Below, in pieces: positions 51,121-59,316 of a DNA stretch of 64,000 nucleotides. The DNA comes from Desulfovibrionaceae bacterium (GTDB lineage: Bacteria > Desulfobacterota > Desulfovibrionia > Desulfovibrionales > Desulfovibrionaceae). Each line of letters opens with the position of its first letter. Within the stretch, counting starts at the first letter, position 1. The translations under genes and the position numbers were made by a program. The stretch spans positions 248,001 to 312,000 of the forward strand of contig CAJTFO010000003.1 of NCBI GenBank assembly GCA_910575755.1. The letters are read 5' to 3'. The notes under the pieces were generated by a model. It did not search any database and was not told where the DNA came from. It saw only the letters and a list, made by a program, of their open reading frames with translations.

Positions 51121-52731
51121 ATGAAAGTACAATTTCTGGGAGCGGCCCAAACAGTCACCGGCTCCTGTTATATGATTGAGGCATGCGGCAGGCGTTTCTG
51201 CGTGGACTGCGGCATGCACCAGGGCAACAAGGCCATTGACCGGCGCAACCGCGATGTTAAGGCCTACCAGCCCGAAAACATTGATTTTGTTCTGATCACC
51301 CACGCCCATATGGATCATTCCGGCCTGCTGCCCCTGCTGACCAAAAACGGTTTCAACAAACCCGTTTACTGCACCAAGGCCACCAGCGATCTGCTGGAAA
51401 TCATGTTGCAGGACAGCGCCCACATCCAGGAAATGGAAGCCCTGTGGGAAGCCAAGAAGTACGAGCGCCGGGGTCTGAAAAATCCCCCTGCCGCTCTTTA
51501 TGGCATGGAGGACGCCCGCAAGGCGGCCACCCTCTTTCACACCGTGGACTATCACAAAAGCTTTGAGCCCGCGCCGGGCATCCGCGTAACCTATTACGAC
51601 GCCGGGCACATTCTGGGTTCCGGCTCCCTGCGGCTGGAAGCCGAAGAAAACGGCAAGACCACCAGCATGATCTTTTCCGGCGACATCGGCCGCCCCCAGT
51701 CTCTGATTGTCCGCGACCCGGAAAATCCGCCCAGGGCTGATTATGTGTTCATGGAATCCACCTACGGCGACCGCAACCACAAGAATGAAAGCGGCAGCGC
51801 CGAGGAGCTGGCCGAGGCCGTGGCCTACAGCCACGCCAGAGGCGAAAAGGTGATCATTCCGGCCTTTGCCGTGGAGCGCACGCAGGAGGTGCTCTACTGC
51901 CTGCACATGCTCAACAGCCAGGGCAAACTGCCCGGGGACATGCCTGTTTTCGTGGACAGCCCCCTGGCCATCCGTGCCACGGAAATTTTCGAGCGCAACC
52001 GCGAGCTGTTCGACGAACACGCCAAGGCCCTGCTGAACAGCGGCGACAATCCCTTCTCCCTGCCCAACCTGCGCTACACCCTGAGCAGTGCCGAATCGCG
52101 GGCCATCAACGAGGTCAGCGGCCCGGCCATTGTCATTTCGGCCAGCGGCATGTGCAATGCCGGGCGCATCAAGCATCACCTCAAGCACAATATCTGGAAG
52201 CCCGGCGCCAGCGTGGTTTTTGTGGGCTATCAGGCCGTGGGCACGCCGGGCCGCAAGCTGGTGGAGCAGGCCAAAAAAATCACCCTGTTCGGCGAAGACA
52301 TGGACGTGAAGGCGCGCATTTTCACCATCAACGGCTTTTCCGGCCATGCCGGGCAGAGCCAGTTGCTGGACTGGCTGGCCCCCCTGGCCGGCGACGGCGC
52401 GCAGGTGGTGCTGGTGCACGGCGAAAATACGGCCCAGACCACGCTGGCCGGGCTGATTCGCGAGCGCTTCGGGCTCACGCCGCTGATTCCCGGCTATCTG
52501 GAGGAAATGGTTCTGGAAGGCGGGCGTGTGGCCCAGACCGTGCTGCACGAAAGCCAGGCCCATCCCAGGGTCAACTGGGACTTCCTCACCGGCGAAGTGG
52601 AGCGCAAGTGGGATATGTTCAAGGGCAAGCTGGCCGATGTGGAAGGCCGCCCGTGGGTGGAACAGACAGAATTGCAGGAGGCTCTGGCCAAGATGGACTA
52701 CGCCATGACCCGCCTGCTTTCGCGCATGTAG
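51121..52731 (+). CDS. MBL-fold beta-CASP RNA nuclease
   Basis: A 536-aa metallo-beta-lactamase-fold enzyme. Metal motif HAHMDHSG near residue 60, then DAGHILGSGSL and FSGDIG; the beta-CASP insert carries MESTYGDR, IIPAFAVERTQE and ISASGMCNAGRI, and GFSGHAGQ closes the site. Family members (CPSF73/RNase J-related) process or degrade RNA. ATG 51121 is preceded by CGGAG; longer frames have no ribosome site. It opens a plus-strand run leading to rsmD, coaD and miaA. Confidence 0.87.
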   Translation: MKVQFLGAAQTVTGSCYMIEACGRRFCVDCGMHQGNKAIDRRNRDVKAYQPENIDFVLITHAHMDHSGLLPLLTKNGFNKPVYCTKATSDLLEIMLQDSAHIQEMEALWEAKKYERRGLKNPPAALYGMEDARKAATLFHTVDYHKSFEPAPGIRVTYYDAGHILGSGSLRLEAEENGKTTSMIFSGDIGRPQSLIVRDPENPPRADYVFMESTYGDRNHKNESGSAEELAEAVAYSHARGEKVIIPAFAVERTQEVLYCLHMLNSQGKLPGDMPVFVDSPLAIRATEIFERNRELFDEHAKALLNSGDNPFSLPNLRYTLSSAESRAINEVSGPAIVISASGMCNAGRIKHHLKHNIWKPGASVVFVGYQAVGTPGRKLVEQAKKITLFGEDMDVKARIFTINGFSGHAGQSQLLDWLAPLAGDGAQVVLVHGENTAQTTLAGLIRERFGLTPLIPGYLEEMVLEGGRVAQTVLHESQAHPRVNWDFLTGEVERKWDMFKGKLADVEGRPWVEQTELQEALAKMDYAMTRLLSRM

Positions 52732-52738
52732 GCGGCCT

Positions 52739-53290
52739 ATGCGGATCATTGCCGGCGGCCTGGGCGGCCGCGTGCTCAAAACCGTGGAGGGCGAAGGCTA
52801 CCGGCCGGCCATGGGCCGCACGCGCGAGGCGCTCTTCTCCATGCTGGGGTCGCGCGGCCTGGCCTGGAACCAGACCCGCGTGCTGGATCTGTTTGCCGGC
52901 AGCGGCAGTCTGGCCTTCGAGGCCCTGAGCCGCGGCGCGCCCTCGGCCCTGCTGGTGGAAAACGCGGCTCCGGCCATGCGCTGCCTCCAGGAAAATGTGG
53001 CGGCCCTGGGACTGGAAGGTCAGGCCCGTCTGCTCAGGGAGGACGTGCTGCGTTTTCTCAAACGCCAGCCGCCCAAAGGCTTTGAACTTGTCTTCATGGA
53101 CCCGCCCTACCGCAAAAACCTGGCGGAGCCGGCCCTGCGCGCCCTGGCGGACAGGGGCTGGCTGACGCCGGGGGCTTTTGTCACGGCGGAAATTGAAAAG
53201 GATGCCAGGCTCACGCCGCCCGCCTCCTTCACTCTTCTGGCCGAGCGCCTGTTCGGCCAGACGCGCATCTGCATCTGGACCGCAGCATGA
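52739..53290 (+). CDS. rsmD: 16S rRNA (guanine(966)-N(2))-methyltransferase
   Basis: A 183-aa SAM-dependent enzyme: RIIAGGLGGRVL start, RPAMGRTREALFSML, VLDLFAGSGSLAFEALSRGA (SAM site) and FMDPPYRKN (catalytic DPPY). This combination is specific for RsmD. It begins 7 nt after the nuclease stop and overlaps coaD by ATGA, the common rsmD-coaD pair. Confidence 0.93.
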   Translation: MRIIAGGLGGRVLKTVEGEGYRPAMGRTREALFSMLGSRGLAWNQTRVLDLFAGSGSLAFEALSRGAPSALLVENAAPAMRCLQENVAALGLEGQARLLREDVLRFLKRQPPKGFELVFMDPPYRKNLAEPALRALADRGWLTPGAFVTAEIEKDARLTPPASFTLLAERLFGQTRICIWTAA

Positions 53291-53826
53291 AAACAGCCCT
53301 TTACCCCGGCACGTTCGATCCTCTGACCAACGGGCACCTCAGCCTGATCCGACGCGGCTGCGACGTCTTTGATCAGATTATTGTGGCCGTGGCCGACAAT
53401 ACTCCCAAATTTCCGCTGTTCAGCCATGAGGAACGGGTGGAAATGGCCCGCGAGGCCCTCAAAAACGAGCCGCGCGTGGTGGTGGAGCCCTTTTCCGGCC
53501 TGACTGTGGACTACGCGGCCCGGCGCGGGGTCTGCGCCCTGCTGCGCGGCCTGCGCGCGGTGTCGGATTTCGAGTACGAATTCCAGCTGGCCCTCATGAA
53601 CCGCCGCTTGCAGCGCCACATCCAGACCGTGTTCATGATGACCGACTACCAGTGGCTGTTCATCAGTTCCACCATTGTCAAGGCGGCGGCCAGCCAGGGC
53701 GCGGACGTCAAGGGCATGGTGCCCGAAAACGTGCGCCGCAGCCTGCGTGAAAAATACGCCAAAGGCGAAGTGCGCCCGGGCACTCCCTGTCTGGCGGCCC
53801 CGCACGGCGGCTTCCGCGTTTCGTAA
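53287..53826 (+). CDS. coaD: Pantetheine-phosphate adenylyltransferase
   Basis: A 179-aa enzyme of coenzyme A synthesis, joining 4'-phosphopantetheine to AMP. YPGTFDPLTNGHLSLI carries the T/HxGH nucleotide site; RGLRAVSDFEYEFQLALMNR and FISSTIVKAAA are the other family blocks. It overlaps rsmD upstream and miaA downstream (stop TAA shares a base with ATG 53826). Confidence 0.95.
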   Translation: MKTALYPGTFDPLTNGHLSLIRRGCDVFDQIIVAVADNTPKFPLFSHEERVEMAREALKNEPRVVVEPFSGLTVDYAARRGVCALLRGLRAVSDFEYEFQLALMNRRLQRHIQTVFMMTDYQWLFISSTIVKAAASQGADVKGMVPENVRRSLREKYAKGEVRPGTPCLAAPHGGFRVS

Positions 53827-54806
53827 TGAGCGGGAACGCGCAGCCTTCTCCCGCCGCGCGACCCGTGCCGGTGATCTGCCTGGCCGGGCCCACGGGTTCG
53901 GGCAAAACAGCCGCGGCCCTGCTTCTGGCGCGCGAGCTGAACGGCGAGGTGATCAACGCCGACTCGCGCCAGGTCTATGCCGATTTTCCGCTGATCACGG
54001 CCCAGCCCTCGCCGGAGGAGCGCGCCGCCTGCCCGCATCATCTCTACGGCTTTCTGCCCGCGACGCACAAGGTCAGCGCCGGGCAATGGGCGGCACAGGC
54101 CGCGGCCAGAGCCCGCGAACTGCTGGCGCGCGGCAGAACCCCGCTGCTGGTGGGCGGCACGGGCCTTTATTTTCAAACCCTGTTGCGCGGCATTGCCGAT
54201 ATTCCGGCCCTGGACCCGACCGTCAGCGCCCGTCTGGAAGCCCGCCTGAAAGCCGAGGGCGCGCCCGCTCTGCACGCCGAGCTGCGCAAGGCCGACCCGG
54301 CGTACGCGGCGCGCATCCACCCCAATGACCGCCAGCGCATCGTGCGGGCTCTGGAAGTGCTGGAAGGCACGGGCCGCCCCTTCACCTGGTGGCATGAAAA
54401 CGCCATGAGCGCCCCGCTCTGCCGGGGGCCTCTGCTGGTGCTCAATGCTGATCTGGCCTGGCTGGAACCGCGTCTGGCCCGCCGCCTGGACCTGATGCTG
54501 GCCGCCGGAGCCCTGGACGAGGCGCGCCGGGCCCGCGCCCTTTGCGATGACCCCGCCGCGCCGGGCTGGTCCGGCATCGGCGCGGCGGAAGCTCTGGCCC
54601 ATCTTCAAGGCCGTATCAGCCTTGAAGAATGCCGCCGCCTCTGGCTGCGCAACACCCGCGCCTATGCCAAACGCCAGCTGACCTGGTTCCGCGCCCGATC
54701 CGAGGCCGTTTTTCTGCCGCCCGACAATGTGACGGCCACGCTGGAAGAAGCCCGCCGGCAGTGGACGGTTCTGACCGGAGGCCGCACGCCGTGCCCGCGC
54801 GCCTGA
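53826..54806 (+). CDS. miaA: tRNA dimethylallyltransferase
   Basis: A 326-aa enzyme that prenylates A37 of tRNAs reading UNN codons. GPTGSGKTAAALLLA is the P-loop; INADSRQVYADFPLITAQPS, HHLYGFLPAT and LVGGTGLYFQTLL are MiaA signatures, and RNTRAYAKRQLTWFR closes the catalytic domain. The start overlaps the coaD stop. Confidence 0.95.
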   Translation: MSGNAQPSPAARPVPVICLAGPTGSGKTAAALLLARELNGEVINADSRQVYADFPLITAQPSPEERAACPHHLYGFLPATHKVSAGQWAAQAAARARELLARGRTPLLVGGTGLYFQTLLRGIADIPALDPTVSARLEARLKAEGAPALHAELRKADPAYAARIHPNDRQRIVRALEVLEGTGRPFTWWHENAMSAPLCRGPLLVLNADLAWLEPRLARRLDLMLAAGALDEARRARALCDDPAAPGWSGIGAAEALAHLQGRISLEECRRLWLRNTRAYAKRQLTWFRARSEAVFLPPDNVTATLEEARRQWTVLTGGRTPCPRA

Positions 54807-54840
54807 TTCTGGAAACGCCGCGCCTGTTGCTGCGGGCAAA
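54791..54840 (+). pseudogene. Possible remnant of a GNAT acetyltransferase N terminus
   Basis: GTG 54791, inside the last codons of miaA, would encode PARLILETPRLLLR, the typical first strand of RimJ/RimL-type GNAT enzymes. The frame then loses all GNAT features. It looks like the stump of a deleted gene upstream of the cytochrome operon. Confidence 0.3.
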
Positions 54841-54967
54841 CGCCAGACAGAGAGGCCCGGCGGCGTCCGCCGTTTTCCGGCCCGGACGGCAACACGGATT
54901 TTCTGCGAAAATTTTCTCAAAACCTTGCCTCACCGGCCTGAGAAGCCCGTCCAATGCGTGCCCCTCC

Positions 54968-54996
54968 TTGACGTACCCCCCGCGCTGGGCTACCGT
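54968..54996 (+). promoter_or_regulatory. Possible promoter of the nine-heme cytochrome operon
   Basis: TTGACG (54968-54973) followed after 17 nt by TACCGT (54991-54996), about 110 nt before nhcA. The -35 match is good and the -10 match is poor. This is tentative. Confidence 0.3.
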
Positions 54997-55104
54997 AGTC
55001 CTGATATCGACCTGTCCGGCTCTTCCGGGGCCGGAATACAGCCCGTGGCGTGGGGTTGCGGGCGGGGTATTTTGGGGTATGTCTGCATGCAAAAGGACAA
55101 GCAC

Positions 55105-56088
55105 ATGAGGAATGGCACAACACTGCTTCTGCTGGCGGCGATGGCCCTGGCCGGCGCGGCGTGTCTGACGGCCTGGGGGGCGGGGCCTGTGGTCGCGGCC
55201 TCCCTGGAACCCACGGACAGCGGCGCGCCTTCGGCCATGGTTATCTTTCCTGTCGGTGAAAAGCCCAATCCCAAGGGCGTCGGCATGAAACCCGTGGTCT
55301 TCAATCACCTCATCCACGAGAAAAAAATTGAAGACTGCGTGACCTGTCACCACACGGGCGATCCTGTCTCCTGTACCACCTGTCACACGGTGGAGGGCAA
55401 AGCCGAGGGCAATTTCGTCACCCTTGAACGGGCCATGCACGCCACCGATATTGCCAGGCGCGACAAGGGCAACACGCCCCAGAGCTGCGTGAGCTGTCAC
55501 GAGCAGCAGCTCAGGCAGCGCCAGTGCGCGGGCTGTCACGCGCTGGTCAAACCCGCGCGCAACGCGGCCTGGTGCGCCGTCTGCCACACGGGCGCGCCTT
55601 CCATGAGTTCGCAGCAGATGCAGCAGGGCATGGCCGGCAAGCTGCCGCAGGCACAGAACGAAGCTCTGGCCGCCGAAGTGGCTCTGGCCAAAAAGCCCGT
55701 GGAATATCTCACGGGCCTGCAGGCGCCCTACAAGGTGGTCATCGACGCCCTGGCCGAGCAGTACGAGCCCAGCGTCTTCACCCACCGTCGCCATGTGAGT
55801 TCGCTCATGGAGCGCATCAGCGATGACAAGCTGGCTCAGGCTTTCCACACCAGGCCCGAAACGCTCTGCTCCACCTGTCACCACAACAGCCCCCTGTCGG
55901 CCACGCCGCCCAAGTGCGGCAACTGCCACACCACGAATATCGATCCCAAGAATCCGACCCGTCCCACGCTCAAGGCCGCTTATCATCTGCAGTGCATGGG
56001 CTGCCACAAGGCCATGAAGGTGGGCCGTCCGCTGAACACCGACTGTACCACATGCCACAAGCAACGCGCCCCGCAGCGCGCCGACTAG
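55105..56088 (+). CDS. nhcA: Periplasmic nine-heme cytochrome c
   Basis: A 327-aa exported cytochrome. The signal peptide (about 1-31) ends before LEPTDSG. Nine CxxCH sites are present: CVTCH, CTTCH, CVSCH, CAGCH, CAVCH, CSTCH, CGNCH, CMGCH and CTTCH, arranged as two tetraheme-like groups around a central heme. FNHLIHEKK, THRRH and AYHL supply distal histidines. Sequence and heme count match the 9Hc of D. desulfuricans ATCC 27774. It accepts electrons, probably from type I cytochrome c3 and hydrogenase, and passes them to the membrane complex encoded next. ATG 55105 has AAAGGA upstream; ATG 55087 would add six residues. Confidence 0.93.
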   Translation: MRNGTTLLLLAAMALAGAACLTAWGAGPVVAASLEPTDSGAPSAMVIFPVGEKPNPKGVGMKPVVFNHLIHEKKIEDCVTCHHTGDPVSCTTCHTVEGKAEGNFVTLERAMHATDIARRDKGNTPQSCVSCHEQQLRQRQCAGCHALVKPARNAAWCAVCHTGAPSMSSQQMQQGMAGKLPQAQNEALAAEVALAKKPVEYLTGLQAPYKVVIDALAEQYEPSVFTHRRHVSSLMERISDDKLAQAFHTRPETLCSTCHHNSPLSATPPKCGNCHTTNIDPKNPTRPTLKAAYHLQCMGCHKAMKVGRPLNTDCTTCHKQRAPQRAD

Positions 56089-56103
56089 TACGGAGTAACG
56101 CAT

Positions 56104-57207
56104 ATGAATCGCAGAAAATTCCTGACCATTCTGGGCAGCGCGGGCGTGGTTTCGGCATTGGGCACGGCCAAGGTGGCCGAAGCCGGCATGCACACCTTTC
56201 CTTACTACGCCGACAGCTACGGGGTACTGCACGACACCACCCGCTGTATCGGCTGCCGCCGTTGCGAGGAAGCCTGCAACAAGGTGAACAACCTGCCCAA
56301 GCCGGAAAAGCCTTTCACCGACCTTTCCGTCACGGCCACCCGCCGCCGCACCACGGCCTATGAATGGACCGTGGTCAACAAATACGAAATGAATGGCAAG
56401 CCGGTTTTCCGCAAATTGCAGTGCTTCCACTGCAACGATCCGGCCTGCGCCTCGGCCTGCTTCGCCAAATGCTTCCAGAAGCAGCCTGACGGCAGCGTGA
56501 CCTATGACGGTTCCCAGTGCGTGGGCTGCCGTTACTGCATGGTGGCCTGCCCCTTCTATGTGCCGGGCTTCCAGTACGACGAGGCCTTTGACCCGCTGGT
56601 GCAGAAATGCACGTTCTGCGAACCCCGCCTCAAGGAAGGCAAGCTGCCCGGCTGTGTGGAGGCCTGCCCTGTGGACGCGCTGACCTTCGGCCGCCGCAGC
56701 GATCTGATCAAGGTGGCCCGCGCCCGCATCGCGGACAATCCCGGCAAATACGTCAACTACGTTTACGGCGAATTTGACGCAGGCGGCACCGCCTGGATGG
56801 TGCTGGCCCCGGCCGCCGAGGGCGCGCCCGTGCCGGCGGACAGCCCGGCGCAGGCCGCCCCTGACCTGAAACAACTGGGCCTGAACACCCATCTGGGCAA
56901 CCGCCCCATGGGTGAGCTGACCTACGGCGCTCTGGGCGCGGTGCCCATGATCGTGGCCTTCTGGCCCGTGCTTTTCGGCGGCGCCTACGCCATGACCAAA
57001 CGCCGCGAGGCCATCAGCAAGCTGGAGCAGGAAAAGGTGCTCAAAGAGGCCAGGGAAGACGTGGCAGCCGCCGTGGACGCCGCCGTGCGCAAAATTGAGG
57101 AAACCGAAGGCGAAGGCGCGGCCGAAAGGGCCCGCCGGGCCATGACCGAGGCCCTGAAGGCCAGGGAAGCCGAGGCGGCGTGCTCCAAGCACGGGGAGGA
57201 TAAGTAG
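56104..57207 (+). CDS. nhcB: Tat-exported 4x[4Fe-4S] ferredoxin-like subunit of the Nhc complex
   Basis: A 367-aa protein with a Tat signal (MNRRKFLTILGSAGVV), so it is folded before export to the periplasmic side. Four cysteine groups are visible: CIGCRRCEEAC, CFHCNDPACASAC, CVGCRYCMVAC and CTFCEPRLKEGKLPGC followed by VEACP, the DmsB/HmcB pattern for four cubane clusters. A C-terminal membrane helix (about 280-298) and a charged coiled tail follow. It lies 15 nt after nhcA and ends at the nhcC start. It relays electrons between the cytochrome and the NrfD-like subunit. Confidence 0.9.
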   Translation: MNRRKFLTILGSAGVVSALGTAKVAEAGMHTFPYYADSYGVLHDTTRCIGCRRCEEACNKVNNLPKPEKPFTDLSVTATRRRTTAYEWTVVNKYEMNGKPVFRKLQCFHCNDPACASACFAKCFQKQPDGSVTYDGSQCVGCRYCMVACPFYVPGFQYDEAFDPLVQKCTFCEPRLKEGKLPGCVEACPVDALTFGRRSDLIKVARARIADNPGKYVNYVYGEFDAGGTAWMVLAPAAEGAPVPADSPAQAAPDLKQLGLNTHLGNRPMGELTYGALGAVPMIVAFWPVLFGGAYAMTKRREAISKLEQEKVLKEAREDVAAAVDAAVRKIEETEGEGAAERARRAMTEALKAREAEAACSKHGEDK

Positions 57208-58425
57208 ATGGAAAACCACGGCATCGTCATTCCCACCAGGGACAAATTGTTCAATCTTGATCCGCTGCTGCGGCGGACTCCGGGCAATATCCTGACCTGG
57301 ATCATCCTGTCTGTGGGTCTGATCATCACCATCATCCGCTTCACCCAGGGCATCGGCTCTGTGACCAATCTGGACGACAACCAGCCCTGGGGCCTGTGGA
57401 TCGGTTTTGACCTGCTCTGCGGCGTGTGTCTGGCCGCCGGCGGCTACTTCACCACCGTGGCCTGTTACGTCATGGGCATGAAGCACTTCCATTCGGCGGT
57501 GCGCCCGGCCGTGACCACGGCCTTTCTGGGGTACGGCTTTGTGGTGGTGGCCCTGCTCTATGACCTGGGCCATCCCCTGCGCCTGCCCTATATGTTCTTC
57601 TTCCCCGGCACCACGTCCGTGCTCTTTGAGGTGGGTCTGTGCGTGGCCACCTACGTCACGGTTCTCTTCATCGAGTTTTCCGTGGCGCCCATGGAGTGGC
57701 TGGCCCAGAAGTTCCCCTGGCTGCTCAAGTGGCGCAAACTGGTCATTCGCTGCACCATCCTGCTGACCATCTTCGGCGTGACCCTCTCCACCCTGCACCA
57801 GTCCTCGCTGGGTTCGCTCTACCTCATCGCGCCGGAAAAACTGCATCCGCTCTGGTACTCGCCCTTCATGCCCATGTTCTTCTTTGTCAGCTCCATGGCG
57901 GCCGGCGCTTCCATGGTCATCTTTGAAGGCATGTTCGCGCACAAGGGCGTGCACGAGTACATGGACGCCACCCATCTGCGCGAGGCTGACGGCGTGGTGC
58001 TGAGCTTTGCGCGGGCGGCGTCCTTCATTCTCTTCGCCTACTTCATGCTCAAGCTCATTGACATGCTGGTGCAGGCCAACATCCCCTACCTCTTCACGGG
58101 TTACGGGGCCTGGTGGCTGGTGGAGATGCTCTTCTTTGTGCTGATGCCCGCCCTGCTCTACGCCAAGGGCGCGCGGGACGGCAACGTCAGCCTGTGCCGC
58201 TTTGCCTCGGCCAATACGGTTCTTGGCATTGTGCTCAACCGCTTCAATGTTTCCATGATCGCCTTCAACTACAACCTGCCCTCCGCGGAGCGCTACTTCC
58301 CGAGCATCTGGGAAATCTGCATCTCCATGTTTGTGGTGACCATGATCGTGACCGTGTACCGCTTCATCGTCTACCACATGCCCGTGCTCTATGAACATCC
58401 CGATTTCAAGGATGAAGCCCACTAG
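57208..58425 (+). CDS. nhcC: NrfD/PsrC-family integral membrane subunit of the Nhc complex
   Basis: A 405-aa protein with about ten membrane helices (ILTWIILSVGLIITIIRF, LLCGVCLAAGGYFTTVACYV and others). It resembles HmcC and other NrfD members that exchange electrons with the quinone pool without heme. It starts directly after the nhcB stop. With the cytochrome and Fe-S subunit it forms a transmembrane redox complex linking periplasmic electrons to menaquinone. Confidence 0.9.
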   Translation: MENHGIVIPTRDKLFNLDPLLRRTPGNILTWIILSVGLIITIIRFTQGIGSVTNLDDNQPWGLWIGFDLLCGVCLAAGGYFTTVACYVMGMKHFHSAVRPAVTTAFLGYGFVVVALLYDLGHPLRLPYMFFFPGTTSVLFEVGLCVATYVTVLFIEFSVAPMEWLAQKFPWLLKWRKLVIRCTILLTIFGVTLSTLHQSSLGSLYLIAPEKLHPLWYSPFMPMFFFVSSMAAGASMVIFEGMFAHKGVHEYMDATHLREADGVVLSFARAASFILFAYFMLKLIDMLVQANIPYLFTGYGAWWLVEMLFFVLMPALLYAKGARDGNVSLCRFASANTVLGIVLNRFNVSMIAFNYNLPSAERYFPSIWEICISMFVVTMIVTVYRFIVYHMPVLYEHPDFKDEAH

Positions 58426-58441
58426 GCGCAAGGAGAACACT

Positions 58442-58591
58442 ATGGAATTCCATACCTTCTATGACTACTTCCTGTTCACCAAGAGTTGGGCGTATGCCAT
58501 GATGTTCGTGGTGCTGCCCCTCTATGTGCTGTACTGGAACTTCGTGCTCTTTCCGGAGAAGAAAAAGGGCAACAACAGTCCCAGGCATTAG
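58442..58591 (+). CDS. nhcD: Small membrane subunit of the Nhc complex
   Basis: A 49-aa protein with one membrane helix (AYAMMFVVLPLYVLYWNFVL) and a basic C terminus. AAGGAG lies 7 nt before ATG 58442. It follows nhcC by 16 nt and matches the tiny fourth subunit (HmcD/NhcD type) of such complexes. A hairpin after it closes the operon. Confidence 0.85.
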   Translation: MEFHTFYDYFLFTKSWAYAMMFVVLPLYVLYWNFVLFPEKKKGNNSPRH

Positions 58592-58598
58592 GGTGTAT

Positions 58599-58626
58599 GA
58601 AGGCGGGGCCGCAAGGCCCCGCCTTC
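58599..58626 (+). terminator. Hairpin at end of nhc operon
   Basis: Perfect 12-bp arms GAAGGCGGGGCC and GGCCCCGCCTTC around a GCAA tetraloop, 8 nt after the nhcD stop. No long T run follows, so it may stabilise the 3' end as much as terminate. Confidence 0.65.
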
Positions 58627-58900
58627 AGTATTGATGACAAGCCCCGCTTCGCGGTGTTTGCGCCGTCCAGGTCGCCAGGGCGGCTTGACGGAAAGCCCCC
58701 TCCGATGGCGTTCCGCCCTTGCCTCACGACATGGGTCCTGTTATGCTCTGTCATGCTGGCGTTACCGTTTTCGCGCTGGCCGGAACGAAATGCCCTTTCC
58801 AGGGGCAATTGGCATCCAAACGAAAAAATGCCCGGCAAAACGCCGGCGACTCTTGTCGTTCAGCCCTGAATGCTTATCTTCAGTGCGTGAGGTTTCCAGT

Positions 58901-59152
58901 ATGTGTCTAGCCATTCCCGCCCAGATCGTGGAACTTCAGGAGGCAGGCATGGCCCGCGTGCGCGTGGGCGAAAGCCACACCTTTCTGACCGCATCCATGA
59001 TGCTTTTGCCCGAACCGCCGCAGATCGGCGATTATGTCATCGTCCACGCCGGGTTCGCCCTGCACACATTGTCGCCACAGGAAGCGCGGGACAGTCTCGC
59101 GGCGCTGCGCGAGCTGGCCGAAGCCGTGGAGGGCACGCCCGCCCCCTTCTGA
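58901..59152 (+). CDS. hypC: Hydrogenase maturation chaperone HypC/HybG family
   Basis: An 83-aa protein starting MCLAIPAQIVELQEAG; C2 is the conserved cysteine that binds the Fe(CN)2CO unit with HypD. The family ending IGDYVIVHAGFALHTLS is present. GAGG lies about 9 nt upstream. The rest of the hyp genes are not in the window. It serves [NiFe]-hydrogenase maturation, consistent with the periplasmic electron-transfer genes next door. Confidence 0.92.
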   Translation: MCLAIPAQIVELQEAGMARVRVGESHTFLTASMMLLPEPPQIGDYVIVHAGFALHTLSPQEARDSLAALRELAEAVEGTPAPF

Positions 59153-59199
59153 GGCCATATACTGCATGTTCCACAGGGACAGGCAGATCAAATCTGGAG

Positions 59200-59229
59200 G
59201 AAGGCCGCGCAACTGCGGCCTTCTTGACT
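59200..59229 (+). terminator. Terminator-like hairpin after hypC
   Basis: GAAGGCCGC and GCGGCCTTC arms (9 bp) with a 6-nt loop, followed by TTGACTTT. It lies about 48 nt after hypC. The following TTGACT could also be the -35 box of an ileS promoter. Confidence 0.45.
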
Positions 59230-59316
59230 TTACAGCGCTCTTTGCCCACATTAGACTGATTTCTTCGCCTGTACTACTTCCGGCCCACGGGCCGCACACA
59301 GCCGCTGGGAGCCAGC

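Noticed and set aside
55087..55104. Earlier ATG for nhcA at 55087
   Set aside because: It would put extra charged residues before the signal peptide; 55105 has AAAGGA at proper distance, though the earlier start cannot be excluded.
54616..58440. Very long antisense open frame (about 1270 codons) opposite miaA and the nhc operon
   Set aside because: It is His/Gly/Gln-rich without domains and lies opposite well-supported genes; GC-rich codon bias leaves the reverse frame open.
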